DNA of 47,492 bases. It comes from Rhodobacter sp. (GTDB lineage Bacteria > Pseudomonadota > Alphaproteobacteria > Rhodobacterales > Rhodobacteraceae). Every line of letters starts with the position of its first letter. Within the stretch, counting starts at the first letter, position 1. Under the pieces are notes generated by a model. That model did no database searches and was not told the origin of the DNA. It saw only the letters and a list, made by a program, of their open reading frames with translations. The position numbers were made by a program, and so were the translations under genes. The DNA is taken from the NCBI GenBank assembly GCA_022824145.1, contig JAJEAY010000220.1:1-47492 (forward strand). The letters are read 5' to 3'. This document shows positions 1 to 8,508 of the stretch, in pieces.

Positions 1-209
1 TGAGCCGTGACCGATCGGTCTATCCATCCCGATAGCTGGGTGTGGATGTCGCCTTTAAGCAAGGCGGCAGGATCGAGATTCTGGTCCCTGAGCCATGCCG
101 CGAATTTGCCCCACTCACTCGCCGATAGCGGCTTTGCCTCGGCTCGGTCGGACTTTCCAAATTTCACGGTCAGGAGCATGATCGCCTGTGTTTGGGGTTC
201 GAGCCGCAT
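1..209 (-). CDS. DprA-like DNA-processing protein, N-terminal fragment
   Basis: This partial gene runs off the left edge of the window. The visible 69 residues start MRLEPQTQAIMLLTVKF and continue with a helical segment around SASEWGKFAAWLRDQNLDPAALL. That pattern (a P-x-TQAI-LLT opening, then a short helical domain naming a 'DPAALL' stretch) resembles the N-terminus of DprA/Smf-family proteins that bind single-stranded DNA in a Rossmann-like domain, but the Rossmann domain itself lies outside the window. The ATG is one base downstream of the stop codon of the RecQ-PRTase gene, so the two are almost certainly co-transcribed and translationally coupled. It might instead be an unrelated partner protein, since only the N-terminus is visible. 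Confidence 0.55.
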   Translation of the reverse strand, partial: MRLEPQTQAIMLLTVKFGKSDRAEAKPLSASEWGKFAAWLRDQNLDPAALLKGDIHTQLSGWIDRSVTA

Positions 210-210
210 T

Positions 211-2334
211 TCAACCTCCCAAGCTGGCCGTCGCCAAAGCTAGTGGCCAGACTGGACCACTTCCTGCTTGCCGAAGCAACGCGGCACCGATCGTCAACGT
301 CCAGGTAGAATCCACGATATCATCTACTAGGAGTACTGCGCCATTCGGTAATTCGCGGGACAGGCCAAACACCCCGTCAAGATTCCGGCATCGATGGAAC
401 GTGTTCTCCTGTGTTTTTTGCTGTTCATTGATCCTGAGTTTCATCAGCGCAGGGATGAAAGGAATTTCGAGCTGGCGTGCCAATCGTCGTGCGAAGTCAG
501 GAACAATCTGCGGAGAATTTCCTGACGGGATGCATGCGATCCAAGCGGGTTCGGGATCAGGCTGCCAACGGTTTCTTATCATTTCGACGACAGCTTCGAC
601 AATCTCGTCGCGGAAGTGGCCTGCTATCTTGTCATCAGCGACGGCATGGCCCCAGCCTGCGTCTCGCCAACGGGACAGAACTCGACCCACTTCCGCCCTA
701 AGGTCAACTGAAAGGCGGCCTTGGAATCCGTACTTCGGCAAAGCATCCTTCGGGATCTGCACTTTGCACTTGATTTCGATTTCGGCGAGTCGAAGGAACC
801 GCCCCGCTTGAACCGCCAGGTCGTGGCTGACTTCAGTAGACACCGGACTGCCGCCCAAGCACTGTGTGCATTTTTCACACGGGACAGGATCTGGGTCGTC
901 CAGTGAACGGGAAAGGAACTGCATCAAGCATCCCTCTTCATCAAGGTGCTCCTGAACCTCCTCCCATTCCACCTCGCGCTGATTTGTAAGCCTTACGACG
1001 CGAGCATTGTCCATTTCATAGGCAACTGGAGTTCGTTTCCAAATTGAGCCTTCCTTGATGACAGGAGCTGGATTCTCGACTGAAAGGAATTTGAGAGCGC
1101 TTTCGATCTGGCCTTGGCGCAGGTTCAACGCAGTCTCGATCTGATTTACCTTTAGTCCATCGCTTTCCTCAAGCGCCTTCAGGATCGCACGAACCCATTT
1201 CTCTTGCGGGAATGCGCTTCTTCGAAAATACGAGTGGATTTCCTGGTCTTCACGCCCTGACATTAGAATGCCAAAAGCCTTGTCGATCGCTCGTCCTGCT
1301 CGCCCTACCTGCTGATAATAAGCGACGATGGATCTCGGGGCCTGATAGTGGATCACAAATCCGATATCCGGCTGGTCATATCCCATTCCCAGTGCCGTCG
1401 TTGCGACCAGCACCTTGATCTCGTTGTTTGAAAGGAGGTCTTCGAGGTGTTTGCGATAGGAGGCGGTGCAATCGAATCCTTCGCCGGTCACTCCACTGAA
1501 ATAGGCTCGACTGGCAATGCCGTGCTGGGTCAGCCAGTCGGCAACCTGTTTGGCGTCATGTTTGGTCAACGTATAGATGATCCCGGTACCCGGAAGTGCG
1601 TTGATATTTTCCGCGAGCCAGGAAAGACGCTCAGCCTGCGTTGGTAAGCGCATGGTCTGCAAAGCAATCGAGGATCGCATTAGCGGACCGCGTTGAACCG
1701 TAACTTGGCCTAGCTGGGTCTGGACATCGGCAATCACCCGGTCATTGGCTGTCGCGGTAGTTGCGAGAATTGGCATGTTGTCTGGCATTGTTTGCAAGAC
1801 GTTTACCAGCCGTCGGTAGTCGGGTCGAAAATCATGGCCCCAGTCGGAAATACAGTGAGCTTCGTCGACCACGAGAAGCCCAATGGTCTCGGCGATGGGC
1901 GACAGGACGCTCTCGATGAACTCATCGTTGGCAAGTCGTTCTGGTGAGATCAACAGCACATCCGCATTGTTTGACAGGAGATCACGACTTAAGTTTGGCC
2001 ATTCTGGTCGGTTTGTTGAGTTCACCGTCAAGGCTTTGATGCCTAGATTTTCTGCGGCCATGATCTGGTTTCTCATTAGGGCAAGCAGCGGTGATACAAT
2101 CAAAGTCGGTCCGTGACCGCGGTTCCTGAGAATTCTTGTCGCAATGAAATATACAGTGCTCTTTCCCCAACCAGTGCGCTCCACGACCATGAGCCTCTCC
2201 TGACGGTTAACCAGCGCGTCGATTGCCTCCCACTGTCCATCGCGAAACGAAGCCAATTGGCTGTTCAGCGACTTGCGAAGCAGAGCAAGTGCCGCAGTTC
2301 GGTCGGTATCGGATTTTTGGTCAGTTTGGCGCAA
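211..2334 (-). CDS. RecQ-family ATP-dependent DNA helicase with C-terminal phosphoribosyltransferase-like domain
   Basis: A 707-residue superfamily 2 helicase. Residues about 30-360 hold the two RecA-like domains. The Walker A is RTGWGKST (instead of the usual TGGGKS), the DEAH box is VVDEAHCISDWGHDFRPDYRRL, motif III is ATTATA, and motif VI is QQVGRAGR. A zinc-type cysteine set follows (CEKCTQCLGG), with a winged-helix-like segment. The last ~200 residues form a type I phosphoribosyltransferase-like domain with the PRPP-loop motif VLLVDDIVDSTWTLT. This fusion differs from housekeeping RecQ, which ends in an HRDC domain. Translation probably begins at TTG, with an AGGA sequence just after the fmt stop, 15 bases upstream. 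It is followed one base later by a DprA-like gene. The architecture suggests nucleic-acid surveillance or defence, but that role is inferred. Confidence 0.85.
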   Translation of the reverse strand: MRQTDQKSDTDRTAALALLRKSLNSQLASFRDGQWEAIDALVNRQERLMVVERTGWGKSTVYFIATRILRNRGHGPTLIVSPLLALMRNQIMAAENLGIKALTVNSTNRPEWPNLSRDLLSNNADVLLISPERLANDEFIESVLSPIAETIGLLVVDEAHCISDWGHDFRPDYRRLVNVLQTMPDNMPILATTATANDRVIADVQTQLGQVTVQRGPLMRSSIALQTMRLPTQAERLSWLAENINALPGTGIIYTLTKHDAKQVADWLTQHGIASRAYFSGVTGEGFDCTASYRKHLEDLLSNNEIKVLVATTALGMGYDQPDIGFVIHYQAPRSIVAYYQQVGRAGRAIDKAFGILMSGREDQEIHSYFRRSAFPQEKWVRAILKALEESDGLKVNQIETALNLRQGQIESALKFLSVENPAPVIKEGSIWKRTPVAYEMDNARVVRLTNQREVEWEEVQEHLDEEGCLMQFLSRSLDDPDPVPCEKCTQCLGGSPVSTEVSHDLAVQAGRFLRLAEIEIKCKVQIPKDALPKYGFQGRLSVDLRAEVGRVLSRWRDAGWGHAVADDKIAGHFRDEIVEAVVEMIRNRWQPDPEPAWIACIPSGNSPQIVPDFARRLARQLEIPFIPALMKLRINEQQKTQENTFHRCRNLDGVFGLSRELPNGAVLLVDDIVDSTWTLTIGAALLRQAGSGPVWPLALATASLGG

Positions 2335-2349
2335 TTCCTATGATTTCCT

Positions 2350-3270
2350 TCAGATGTCAGATGATCCCATTATGGCTCCCGGAAAGACTTTCCAGCCCAC
2401 CAAGGCCTCCGCAGTGCTCATTGCCTGTTTTCCCGCACGCTGCAGTCTTGTGACGCGAACTGCATCTTTACCGCAGGCGACTGTCAGGTTTCTGTCAAGC
2501 ACCTGTCCTGCTTTACCGAGACCATCCGCCAATTTGCTCGAAAGCAGCTTTATACGTTCTCCCCCAGACGTCGTCCAAGCGCCGGGGGCAGGAGATAGGG
2601 ATCTAATTTGACGATCAACGTGTACCGCCGACTGAGTCCAGTCAATGCAAGTCTCATCCTTGGTCACCTTTCTTGCGTAGGTAACACCGTTAGCTCCCTG
2701 TGGTTCCGGCGTCAGTTCGTCCAGGCGGCACAGCGCGTCGGTAACAACATTGGCGCCCATCTCAGATAACCGGTCATGCAGGTTACCGGTGGTGTCTGTT
2801 GCGTTGATCGGCGTAGCGGCACGAAGAAGTACTGGCCCGGTATCAAGACCTGCATCCATCTGCATGATCGAAATCCCGGTTTCCGTATCTCCCGCCATCA
2901 CCGCCCTGTGAATAGGCGCCGCGCCGCGCCAGCGCGGCAGCAGGGATGCATGGATATTGATGCAGCCCCGTCTTGGAGCGTCGAGGATCTCCTGCGGCAA
3001 GATCAATCCATAGGCGGCCACCACGGCGATGTCTGCATCCAGTTCAGAGAACGCGGACTGGTTTGCAGACGAACGCAGACAGTCAGGATGCCTGATCGGA
3101 AGTCCCAGTTCCGAGGCACGAACATGGACGGGCGTCCGCCGCACCTTTTTGCCCCGCCCTGCAGGCCGCGGTGGCTGGCAGTAAACGCAAACGATCTCTT
3201 GTCCTGCGGAGTGAAGAGCGTCGAGAGCCGGAACCGAAAAATCGGGCGAGCCCATGAACACGATTCTCAC
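2350..3270 (-). CDS. fmt: methionyl-tRNA formyltransferase
   Basis: This protein of about 306 residues transfers a formyl group from 10-formyltetrahydrofolate to the amino group of Met-tRNAfMet. The N-terminus [19 protein letters not shown] and the catalytic block ([25 protein letters not shown], then [18 protein letters not shown]) are diagnostic, with the conserved Asn, His and Asp of the [12 protein letters not shown] region. The open frame extends four codons further to an ATG, but those codons (ATGGAGGTTCAG) contain a GGAGG Shine-Dalgarno correctly spaced from GTG. I therefore choose GTG, giving the family-typical start (M)RIVFMG. It lies downstream of def on the same strand, the usual def-fmt arrangement. 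The RecQ-PRTase gene follows 15 bases later and could be read from the same transcript. Confidence 0.96.
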   Translation of the reverse strand: MRIVFMGSPDFSVPALDALHSAGQEIVCVYCQPPRPAGRGKKVRRTPVHVRASELGLPIRHPDCLRSSANQSAFSELDADIAVVAAYGLILPQEILDAPRRGCINIHASLLPRWRGAAPIHRAVMAGDTETGISIMQMDAGLDTGPVLLRAATPINATDTTGNLHDRLSEMGANVVTDALCRLDELTPEPQGANGVTYARKVTKDETCIDWTQSAVHVDRQIRSLSPAPGAWTTSGGERIKLLSSKLADGLGKAGQVLDRNLTVACGKDAVRVTRLQRAGKQAMSTAEALVGWKVFPGAIMGSSDI

Positions 3271-3409
3271 CTGAACCTCCATGCCGTTTTCGCGTATGGC
3301 GTGCTGTTATGCATACCCGGTCAAGTTGGGCTAGCAGCGACCTGTCCGCATTTCTTGGCCATCAAATCCAAATTCCTATGCCAACGGGAAACAAACAGTG
3401 CCTGCGGAC

Positions 3410-3940
3410 TCATCCTCTTGCGCGTTCGCGTTTCAGCTTCACCATCTTTCTGGTGATCATCTGTCGCTTCAACGGTGTCAGATAGTCGATGAAGAGTTTG
3501 CCGTTCAGGTGGTCTATCTCGTGCTGGACGCATCTCGCCCAAAGACCCTCGAATTTCTCTTCCTGGCGACTGCCGTCAACGTCCAGCCAACGCACGCTCA
3601 CTTCCGCAGGGCGCTCGACCTCGGCATACTGCTCGGGAATCGACAGACAGCCTTCCTCCCGGGTTTCGCTTTCGTCGGAACTCCACACGATTTCCGGGTT
3701 GAACAGCACCAAGGGGCTTGCCGACGCGTCTGGTTCCTTTTCGCAGTCCATTACGATCAGGCGCTTGAGTTCGCCAATTTGGGGCGCGGCCAGCCCGACA
3801 CCGGGCGCGTCGTACATTGTCTGCAGCATGTCACTGGCCAGACTTCGCAGTTCAGGTGTTATTTCAGCCACGCGCTCGCAGGTTTTCTTCAGCCGCGGGT
3901 CGGGATGGATCAGGATGTTTCTGACTGTCATGCCGCGCAT
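3410..3940 (-). CDS. def: peptide deformylase
   Basis: This metalloenzyme removes the N-formyl group from nascent proteins in the cytoplasm. All three family motifs are present: GVGLAAPQIG (motif 1), EEGCLSIPEQ (motif 2, with the metal-binding Cys), and QHEIDHLNG (motif 3, HExxH with two metal-binding His and the catalytic Glu). At 176 residues it is of normal length. The GAGGA upstream favours the first ATG, but the methionine three codons later (MTVRNILIHPDP) matches the common family start, so either is possible. fmt lies 139 bases downstream on the same strand. The intergenic stretch shows no gene. Confidence 0.95.
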   Translation of the reverse strand: MRGMTVRNILIHPDPRLKKTCERVAEITPELRSLASDMLQTMYDAPGVGLAAPQIGELKRLIVMDCEKEPDASASPLVLFNPEIVWSSDESETREEGCLSIPEQYAEVERPAEVSVRWLDVDGSRQEEKFEGLWARCVQHEIDHLNGKLFIDYLTPLKRQMITRKMVKLKRERARG

Positions 3941-4030
3941 TTATTCCTCGGAATCTGGATTCGCAACGTTGCCTTGCGCCCATACAGGCGTCATTTAGCC
4001 TGATCCAATGGGTGAACGGAGAACTCTTTT

Positions 4031-5200
4031 ATGAACTTTGATGAACGCATCGAACGCCGAGGCAGCAATTCGGCGAAATGGGACCTGATGGAACAGCTAT
4101 ATGGCGTCCCAAGTGACACAGGCATTGCCATGTGGGTCGCCGACATGGAATTTCGGGCGCCGGACTGTGTCCAGGAAGCATTGCGGCAGATGATGGAAGT
4201 CGGTGTGTACGGCTATTTCGGTGACGACCGGGCCTACCTCCGCTCGATAGTTTGGTGGATGCGGGAGCGGCATGGCTGGGATGTCGACCCAAGCCATGTG
4301 TTCACCACACACGGGCTGGTGAACGGCACTTCAATGTGTATTGAGACATTCACGGATCCCGGCGACGGAATCGTACTGTTCACTCCCGTCTATCACGCCT
4401 TCGCAAAGGTCATTAACGGTTCCGGCCGTCGTGTTGTGGAATGCCGTCTCGAAAACACAGACGGCAGATACGGGATGGATTTTGACAGCTACGACAAGCA
4501 GATGGACGGCAGCGAGAGGATGGTGATTCTCTGTTCGCCGCACAATCCCGGCGGGCGTGTCTGGACCCATGAGGAGCTGCAGAAAGTTGCCGAGTTTTCT
4601 CGGCGGCACAAACTGATCCTGGTCTCGGACGAGATACATCACGACCTTGTCTTTCCCGGGAACAGGCACACTCCGATGGCACATATCGAAGGCGTTGAGG
4701 ACCGGCTGGTGATGATGTCGGCGTCCACAAAGACCTTCAATATCGCCGGTGCCCATGTGGGGAATGTCATAATTTCCGACGATGGCCTGCGTAAAAGGTT
4801 CGCGAAACGGATGCTCGGCTTTGGAATGTCGCCGAATGCATTCGGAATGCATATGGCTGCGGCGGCCTACTCGCCGGAAGGCGCGGCATGGGTAGACGAA
4901 CTTGTCACCTATCTGGATGGTAACCGCAGGCTGTTCGATGATGGAATCAATTCCATCCCTGGGCTTTCGTCGATGCCGCTAGAGGCAACGTACCTCGCCT
5001 GGGTCGATTTTTCAGGAACCGGTATGCCCGCCGGAGAATTCGCCGCACGGATCACGAAGGATGCACGCATCGCAGTTAACTTCGGTTCGACGTTTGGCTC
5101 AGGAGGCGAGTCGTTCATGCGCTTCAACATCGGCGCTCCGCGCCATGTCATCGAAGAGGCCGTGAGCCGGATGCGCGACGCATTCACGGATCTTCAGTAG
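4031..5200 (+). CDS. patB: PatB/MalY-type pyridoxal-phosphate C-S lyase (cystathionine beta-lyase-like aminotransferase)
   Basis: This 389-residue fold-type I PLP enzyme belongs to the MalY/PatB branch. The PLP lysine is in SASTKTFNIAG, the aspartate contacting the pyridine nitrogen is in LVSDEIHHDL, and the CSPHNPGGRVW motif is the Asn-Pro-Gly segment of this family. The N-terminal WVADMEFRAPDCVQEAL and GYFGDDRAYLRSIVWWM segments are typical of the branch. Members cleave C-S bonds of cystathionine and related thioethers, releasing pyruvate, ammonia and a thiol. Translation starts at ATG with a GGAGAAC ribosome site just upstream. It is transcribed divergently from def. The exact substrate cannot be told from sequence, and an aminotransferase activity is a lesser alternative. 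Confidence 0.9.
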   Translation: MNFDERIERRGSNSAKWDLMEQLYGVPSDTGIAMWVADMEFRAPDCVQEALRQMMEVGVYGYFGDDRAYLRSIVWWMRERHGWDVDPSHVFTTHGLVNGTSMCIETFTDPGDGIVLFTPVYHAFAKVINGSGRRVVECRLENTDGRYGMDFDSYDKQMDGSERMVILCSPHNPGGRVWTHEELQKVAEFSRRHKLILVSDEIHHDLVFPGNRHTPMAHIEGVEDRLVMMSASTKTFNIAGAHVGNVIISDDGLRKRFAKRMLGFGMSPNAFGMHMAAAAYSPEGAAWVDELVTYLDGNRRLFDDGINSIPGLSSMPLEATYLAWVDFSGTGMPAGEFAARITKDARIAVNFGSTFGSGGESFMRFNIGAPRHVIEEAVSRMRDAFTDLQ

Positions 5201-5610
5201 GCTGCTCTGGCGCAACGAACTCGAGGCGCGGTCAGGATTACAACGTTCGGTGGATATGCTGTGCAAGCCTCTTCGAACTCTTCAATCGGTTACTCCCGCT
5301 TGAAAAGGTTCAGATCGCTTTCAAAAGGATGTCACGGAAGAGGTGATTCGTACTAGCCGTGACGCCACAGGGACATCCAATGCTGATCTGCTGATTGATC
5401 TGTAACGCGGATTCCGCCTTTACCGATTGGCCGTCCAGTCGAATCACATCGGGAACAGCGGAGGTGCCTTGGTTCGGATTGAAGGCAACGACATGGCACT
5501 GCCAGCCCCTCATCACGATGACTCCGCTCTTTTCGGCGCACATCGATTAGCATGCCGAGGCGTGTCATCATCAAGTGACAGCGACATGGAACTTGTGCAG
5601 GTCGTGTCCT
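5201..5610. other. intergenic stretch between patB and cobM, no supported gene
   Basis: This lies between the 3' ends of two convergent genes. A 77-codon open frame on the minus strand (5310-5543) has no recognisable domain and no good Shine-Dalgarno. I see no clear hairpin-plus-T-run terminator either. The stretch may be decayed coding sequence. Confidence 0.5.
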
Positions 5611-6432
5611 TTATGGCATTGCTTGGAACGGTTCACCACTCCCGGTGAAGGCCACTTGATCGATTCGCTGCCGCGGCTTGGGACGCAGCACATGAGGCAT
5701 TGAAGGATCGTAAAGCGCACTGTCACTGAACCCGCCCACATGACCAAGAGCGGGCCCGATGAGTATCAAGGCGGTTCTGGTGATCTTTTTGGCTCGGACG
5801 GAGGCGTGGATGTCCGCTAGGGTTCCCCGAATTAGAATCTGATCCGGCCAGCCAACGCGATATGCAACGACAACAGGACATTCAGGGCCATAATGCGGCG
5901 AGAGTCTCCTGACGATGTCTCGAAGCGCCCGAATCCCAAGATGGATAGCAAGGGTCGCACCGGATCGGGCAAAGTTCTCCAGCGTTTCTTTCGGCGGCAT
6001 CGCCGTGGACTTCATCGAAACCCGTGTCAGAACGAGCGACTGCGCAACTTCCGGAACAGTGAGTTCCTGTCCAAGCGCCGCTGCGGTTGCCGCGTAGGCG
6101 GGAACGCCTGGGACAATTCTGTACGGAATGCTGTCAGCGCCAAGAAGACGGATCTGCTCGGCGATCGCACCGTAGAGAGACGGGTCACCGGAATGCACGC
6201 GCGCCACGTCCTCGCCACGACGGTGAGCGGAGAGGATCTCCGCGTGGGTTTCGTCCAATGTCATTGTGGCCGTGTCCAGAACACGCGCATCCTTCGGGGC
6301 CCGCGCCACGACCTCCTGCGGCACAAGGGAGCCAGCGAAAAGGCATACCGGGCAGGTCGAAATCACCCGAGCCGCCTTTAGCGTCAGAAGTTCCGGATCA
6401 CCTGGCCCCGCTCCGATGAAATAAACAGTCAT
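5611..6432 (-). CDS. cobM: precorrin-4 C11-methyltransferase
   Basis: This 273-residue SAM-dependent tetrapyrrole methyltransferase methylates C11 of (cobalt-)precorrin-4. The N-terminal glycine-rich signature VYFIGAGPGDPELLTLKAARVI, the CLFAGSLVP segment, the VARVHSGDPSLYGAIAEQ loop and the PGVPAYAATAAALGQELTVPEVAQSLVLTR block are the CobM/CbiF signature. It is the last gene of the leftward cob operon. Its ATG overlaps the stop codon of the preceding 84-codon gene (ATGA). The product would pass to later steps that need a precorrin-6A reductase (CobK/CbiJ), which I do not find in the window. Confidence 0.95.
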   Translation of the reverse strand: MTVYFIGAGPGDPELLTLKAARVISTCPVCLFAGSLVPQEVVARAPKDARVLDTATMTLDETHAEILSAHRRGEDVARVHSGDPSLYGAIAEQIRLLGADSIPYRIVPGVPAYAATAAALGQELTVPEVAQSLVLTRVSMKSTAMPPKETLENFARSGATLAIHLGIRALRDIVRRLSPHYGPECPVVVAYRVGWPDQILIRGTLADIHASVRAKKITRTALILIGPALGHVGGFSDSALYDPSMPHVLRPKPRQRIDQVAFTGSGEPFQAMP

Positions 6433-6683
6433 TGTCGAAAGACTTCCATGTTAAGCGCGATCGGCATTTGGAACTGGCGGAATGACGCCACGGCCTTGCC
6501 ATCGTCCACACGCACCAGGTGTGAACAGGCGCTCTCTCGCATTGTTTGGCTGAACTCTGGCAAAGCTGCCGCAACGGGACTGGCCGCCAGTACAACGCCC
6601 GAAATCCCCGCGCATCGCTCCCGAACCATCTGACGTTCGGCCAGTGCTGACGTGTTTGCCTGCCGCAGCACATTATGCTGCAT
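6429..6683 (-). CDS. small uncharacterised protein inside the cob operon (84 aa)
   Basis: I do not recognise the family. The frame overlaps the 3' end of cbiG-cobJ by 11 bases and its stop overlaps the cobM start as ATGA, so both junctions show the translational coupling seen elsewhere in this operon. This is the main evidence that it is a gene. The protein starts MQHNVLRQANTSALAER and ends IALNMEVFRQ, with a hydrophobic stretch (ISGVVLAASPVAAAL) that is short for a membrane helix, and two cysteines. It is not obviously CobE, because a CobE-like domain already sits inside the CbiG part of the neighbouring fusion. It could be an accessory or scaffolding subunit of corrin synthesis, or a fragment. 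Confidence 0.6.
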   Translation of the reverse strand: MQHNVLRQANTSALAERQMVRERCAGISGVVLAASPVAAALPEFSQTMRESACSHLVRVDDGKAVASFRQFQMPIALNMEVFRQ

Positions 6684-8508
6684 TCGGAGACTCCTTCATC
6701 CGGTTCGAGTAGCCGCGTGGCGTGTACATGCGAGGGCCGTCGCCGAGCGCCAGAATTCGGGATTGCGAAGAGCCGACGATCACAAGCGTCAACATATCGA
6801 CATCGTTGACGTCGAGTTCGGCTAGCTGCCGATAGCTAGTGCATTCCCCTGACCGGCCGACGTTGGTCGCGAGCATAACCGGACAGTCACTGGGGCGGTG
6901 CTTGAGGAGAATGTCCCGCGCCAAGGTAAGCAGGTCGCGCCGACGCTTGGATACGGGATTGTAGAATGCCACCACGAAATCCCCCTCCGCCGCAGCCCGC
7001 ACGCGCCGCAGGATATCCACGCGCGGAGTCAAAAGGTCAGAAAGGGAAATCGCGCAGAAATCATTGCCCAACGGTGCGCCGGCGCGTGCCGCGGCGGCCT
7101 GCAGTGCCGAAACACCGGGCGCGGAAACAATCTCAACGCGCCGTGCAGCATCCGTTAGGCCGGAGGAACCGCGATCGGAGTCCAGAAGCTCGAACACAAG
7201 CGCACCCATCGCATAGATGCCTGCGTCGCCTGAACAGACCAGTGCCACCGACTTGCCTTCACCAGCGCGTTCCAAGGCGTAACCGCATCGAGCCGTTTCG
7301 CTGCCCAGAGGGAAATCGGTGCGCTGCTTGCCAGCGGCCAGCGGCCCCAAGAGGTCGATGTAAAGACCGTAGCCAACGATCTCATCAGCTTCCGCGACCA
7401 GCCGCGATGCCTCCGGCGTGCGCCAGTTGGATTCTCCGGGCCCGATTCCCACAAGTGCCAGACGGCCTCGGGGCCGCCCTCTGAGATCCCCGACCGGTCG
7501 CGGAGCAACGGCGAGCGCACAGGTAGCGTTTGCGCTCTTTGTCTTCGGCAGCCGAAGAATGGCCTCCGGACCTGCGGCCGCGAGGGCCGCAGCTTCGGCA
7601 ACTCCGTGGCAGCCGACTTCGGCGAACACCGTCGAGGATGGATTCGCCAGCCTCGGCGTCTCTGTCTCGAGTTCCGCTGCCGTGAACACCCTGAGCGGAG
7701 TCGCCAGCTTGGTGGCCAGCGCGTTCACTGCTGGCTCGTCCGACTTCAGGTCAAGCGTGAACAGCCCCATAAGCGCACCCGGTGCGATCTTGGCCTCGTC
7801 CAGAACCCGCAGCGCGAGCGCCTCCAGTTCCTCGGGAGGACAGTTCCGTGAGCAGCCCACGCCCAGCGCGATTCGCTGCGGATGGAAGACCAGCGCATCC
7901 GGTCGCCCAAGCGACAGAGTCGCTTCGATCGCCACCACATCCCGGTCAGTGGCCAATGGGTCGGCAGCAGGCAGCGTCCAAAGCCACTCCGCGCTGCGCG
8001 CCTCGTCACCGGTCACCCTTGCACCGCAGCCTGACAGTAGCCGCGCCATCGCGTTTCTGGAGAGATCCGGCGTACCCAGCCTCCAGCCAACCGGCGGCTC
8101 ATCAAGCGAAATCCCCAACGCGACGTCGCCAGCGGTCGTAACAGCCGCTGTTCCATCAAGTGCGTCCGCAACCTGGCGGGCCAGACGGTTGGCCCCGCGA
8201 TGGCCGCCAAGCAACGGGACTGCGACGGCGCCGTCGTCGGAAACCGAAACCACCGGTGGTTCCGTGAGCTTGTCTCCAAGCAGCGGAGCTACGGCGCGGA
8301 TCAGGATTCCGCTCGCACAGACGCCGATAATCGGTGTTCCCGAAGCAAACAGCTCGCGGCAGTGTTCGAGCGCGTCGGGAAAAAACGCATCGGCCTCCCT
8401 TACACGACCCTCCCGCCCATGCAGCGGCGAATCAAGCGCCGCCGCAATTCGCTTGGCTGTCGCTTCCCCAGACCCCGAGACAGTCAGAATGACAGGAGTC
8501 ACAGCCAT
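6673..8508 (-). CDS. cobJ: fused cobalt-precorrin 5A hydrolase (CbiG) / precorrin-3B C17-methyltransferase (CobJ/CbiH)
   Basis: A 611-residue fusion. Residues about 1-345 are CbiG-like: an N-terminal domain with GTPIIGVCASGILIRAVAPLL and SVSDDGAVAVPLLGGHRGANRLA, then the C-terminal CbiG/CobE-type domain starting ALGVGCSRNCPPEELEAL. Residues about 350-611 are CobJ/CbiH: RLALVGIGPGESNW, ALVCSGDAGIYAMG, SAPGVSALQAAAARAGAPLGNDFCAISLSD, AFYNPVSKRR and TNVGRSGE. CobJ methylates C17 with ring contraction. CbiG opens the resulting lactone and releases acetaldehyde in the cobalt-containing route. The start overlaps the cobI stop by 10 bases. The presence of CbiG points to cobalt-precorrin chemistry here, or to a CobE-like role in an aerobic route. 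Confidence 0.92.
   Translation of the reverse strand: MAVTPVILTVSGSGEATAKRIAAALDSPLHGREGRVREADAFFPDALEHCRELFASGTPIIGVCASGILIRAVAPLLGDKLTEPPVVSVSDDGAVAVPLLGGHRGANRLARQVADALDGTAAVTTAGDVALGISLDEPPVGWRLGTPDLSRNAMARLLSGCGARVTGDEARSAEWLWTLPAADPLATDRDVVAIEATLSLGRPDALVFHPQRIALGVGCSRNCPPEELEALALRVLDEAKIAPGALMGLFTLDLKSDEPAVNALATKLATPLRVFTAAELETETPRLANPSSTVFAEVGCHGVAEAAALAAAGPEAILRLPKTKSANATCALAVAPRPVGDLRGRPRGRLALVGIGPGESNWRTPEASRLVAEADEIVGYGLYIDLLGPLAAGKQRTDFPLGSETARCGYALERAGEGKSVALVCSGDAGIYAMGALVFELLDSDRGSSGLTDAARRVEIVSAPGVSALQAAAARAGAPLGNDFCAISLSDLLTPRVDILRRVRAAAEGDFVVAFYNPVSKRRRDLLTLARDILLKHRPSDCPVMLATNVGRSGECTSYRQLAELDVNDVDMLTLVIVGSSQSRILALGDGPRMYTPRGYSNRMKESPNAA

Noticed and set aside
6398-6673. 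91-codon alternative frame between cbiG-cobJ and cobM
   Set aside because: It overlaps the coupled 84-codon frame out of phase and runs into cobM; its tryptophan- and arginine-rich composition is typical of a shadow frame.
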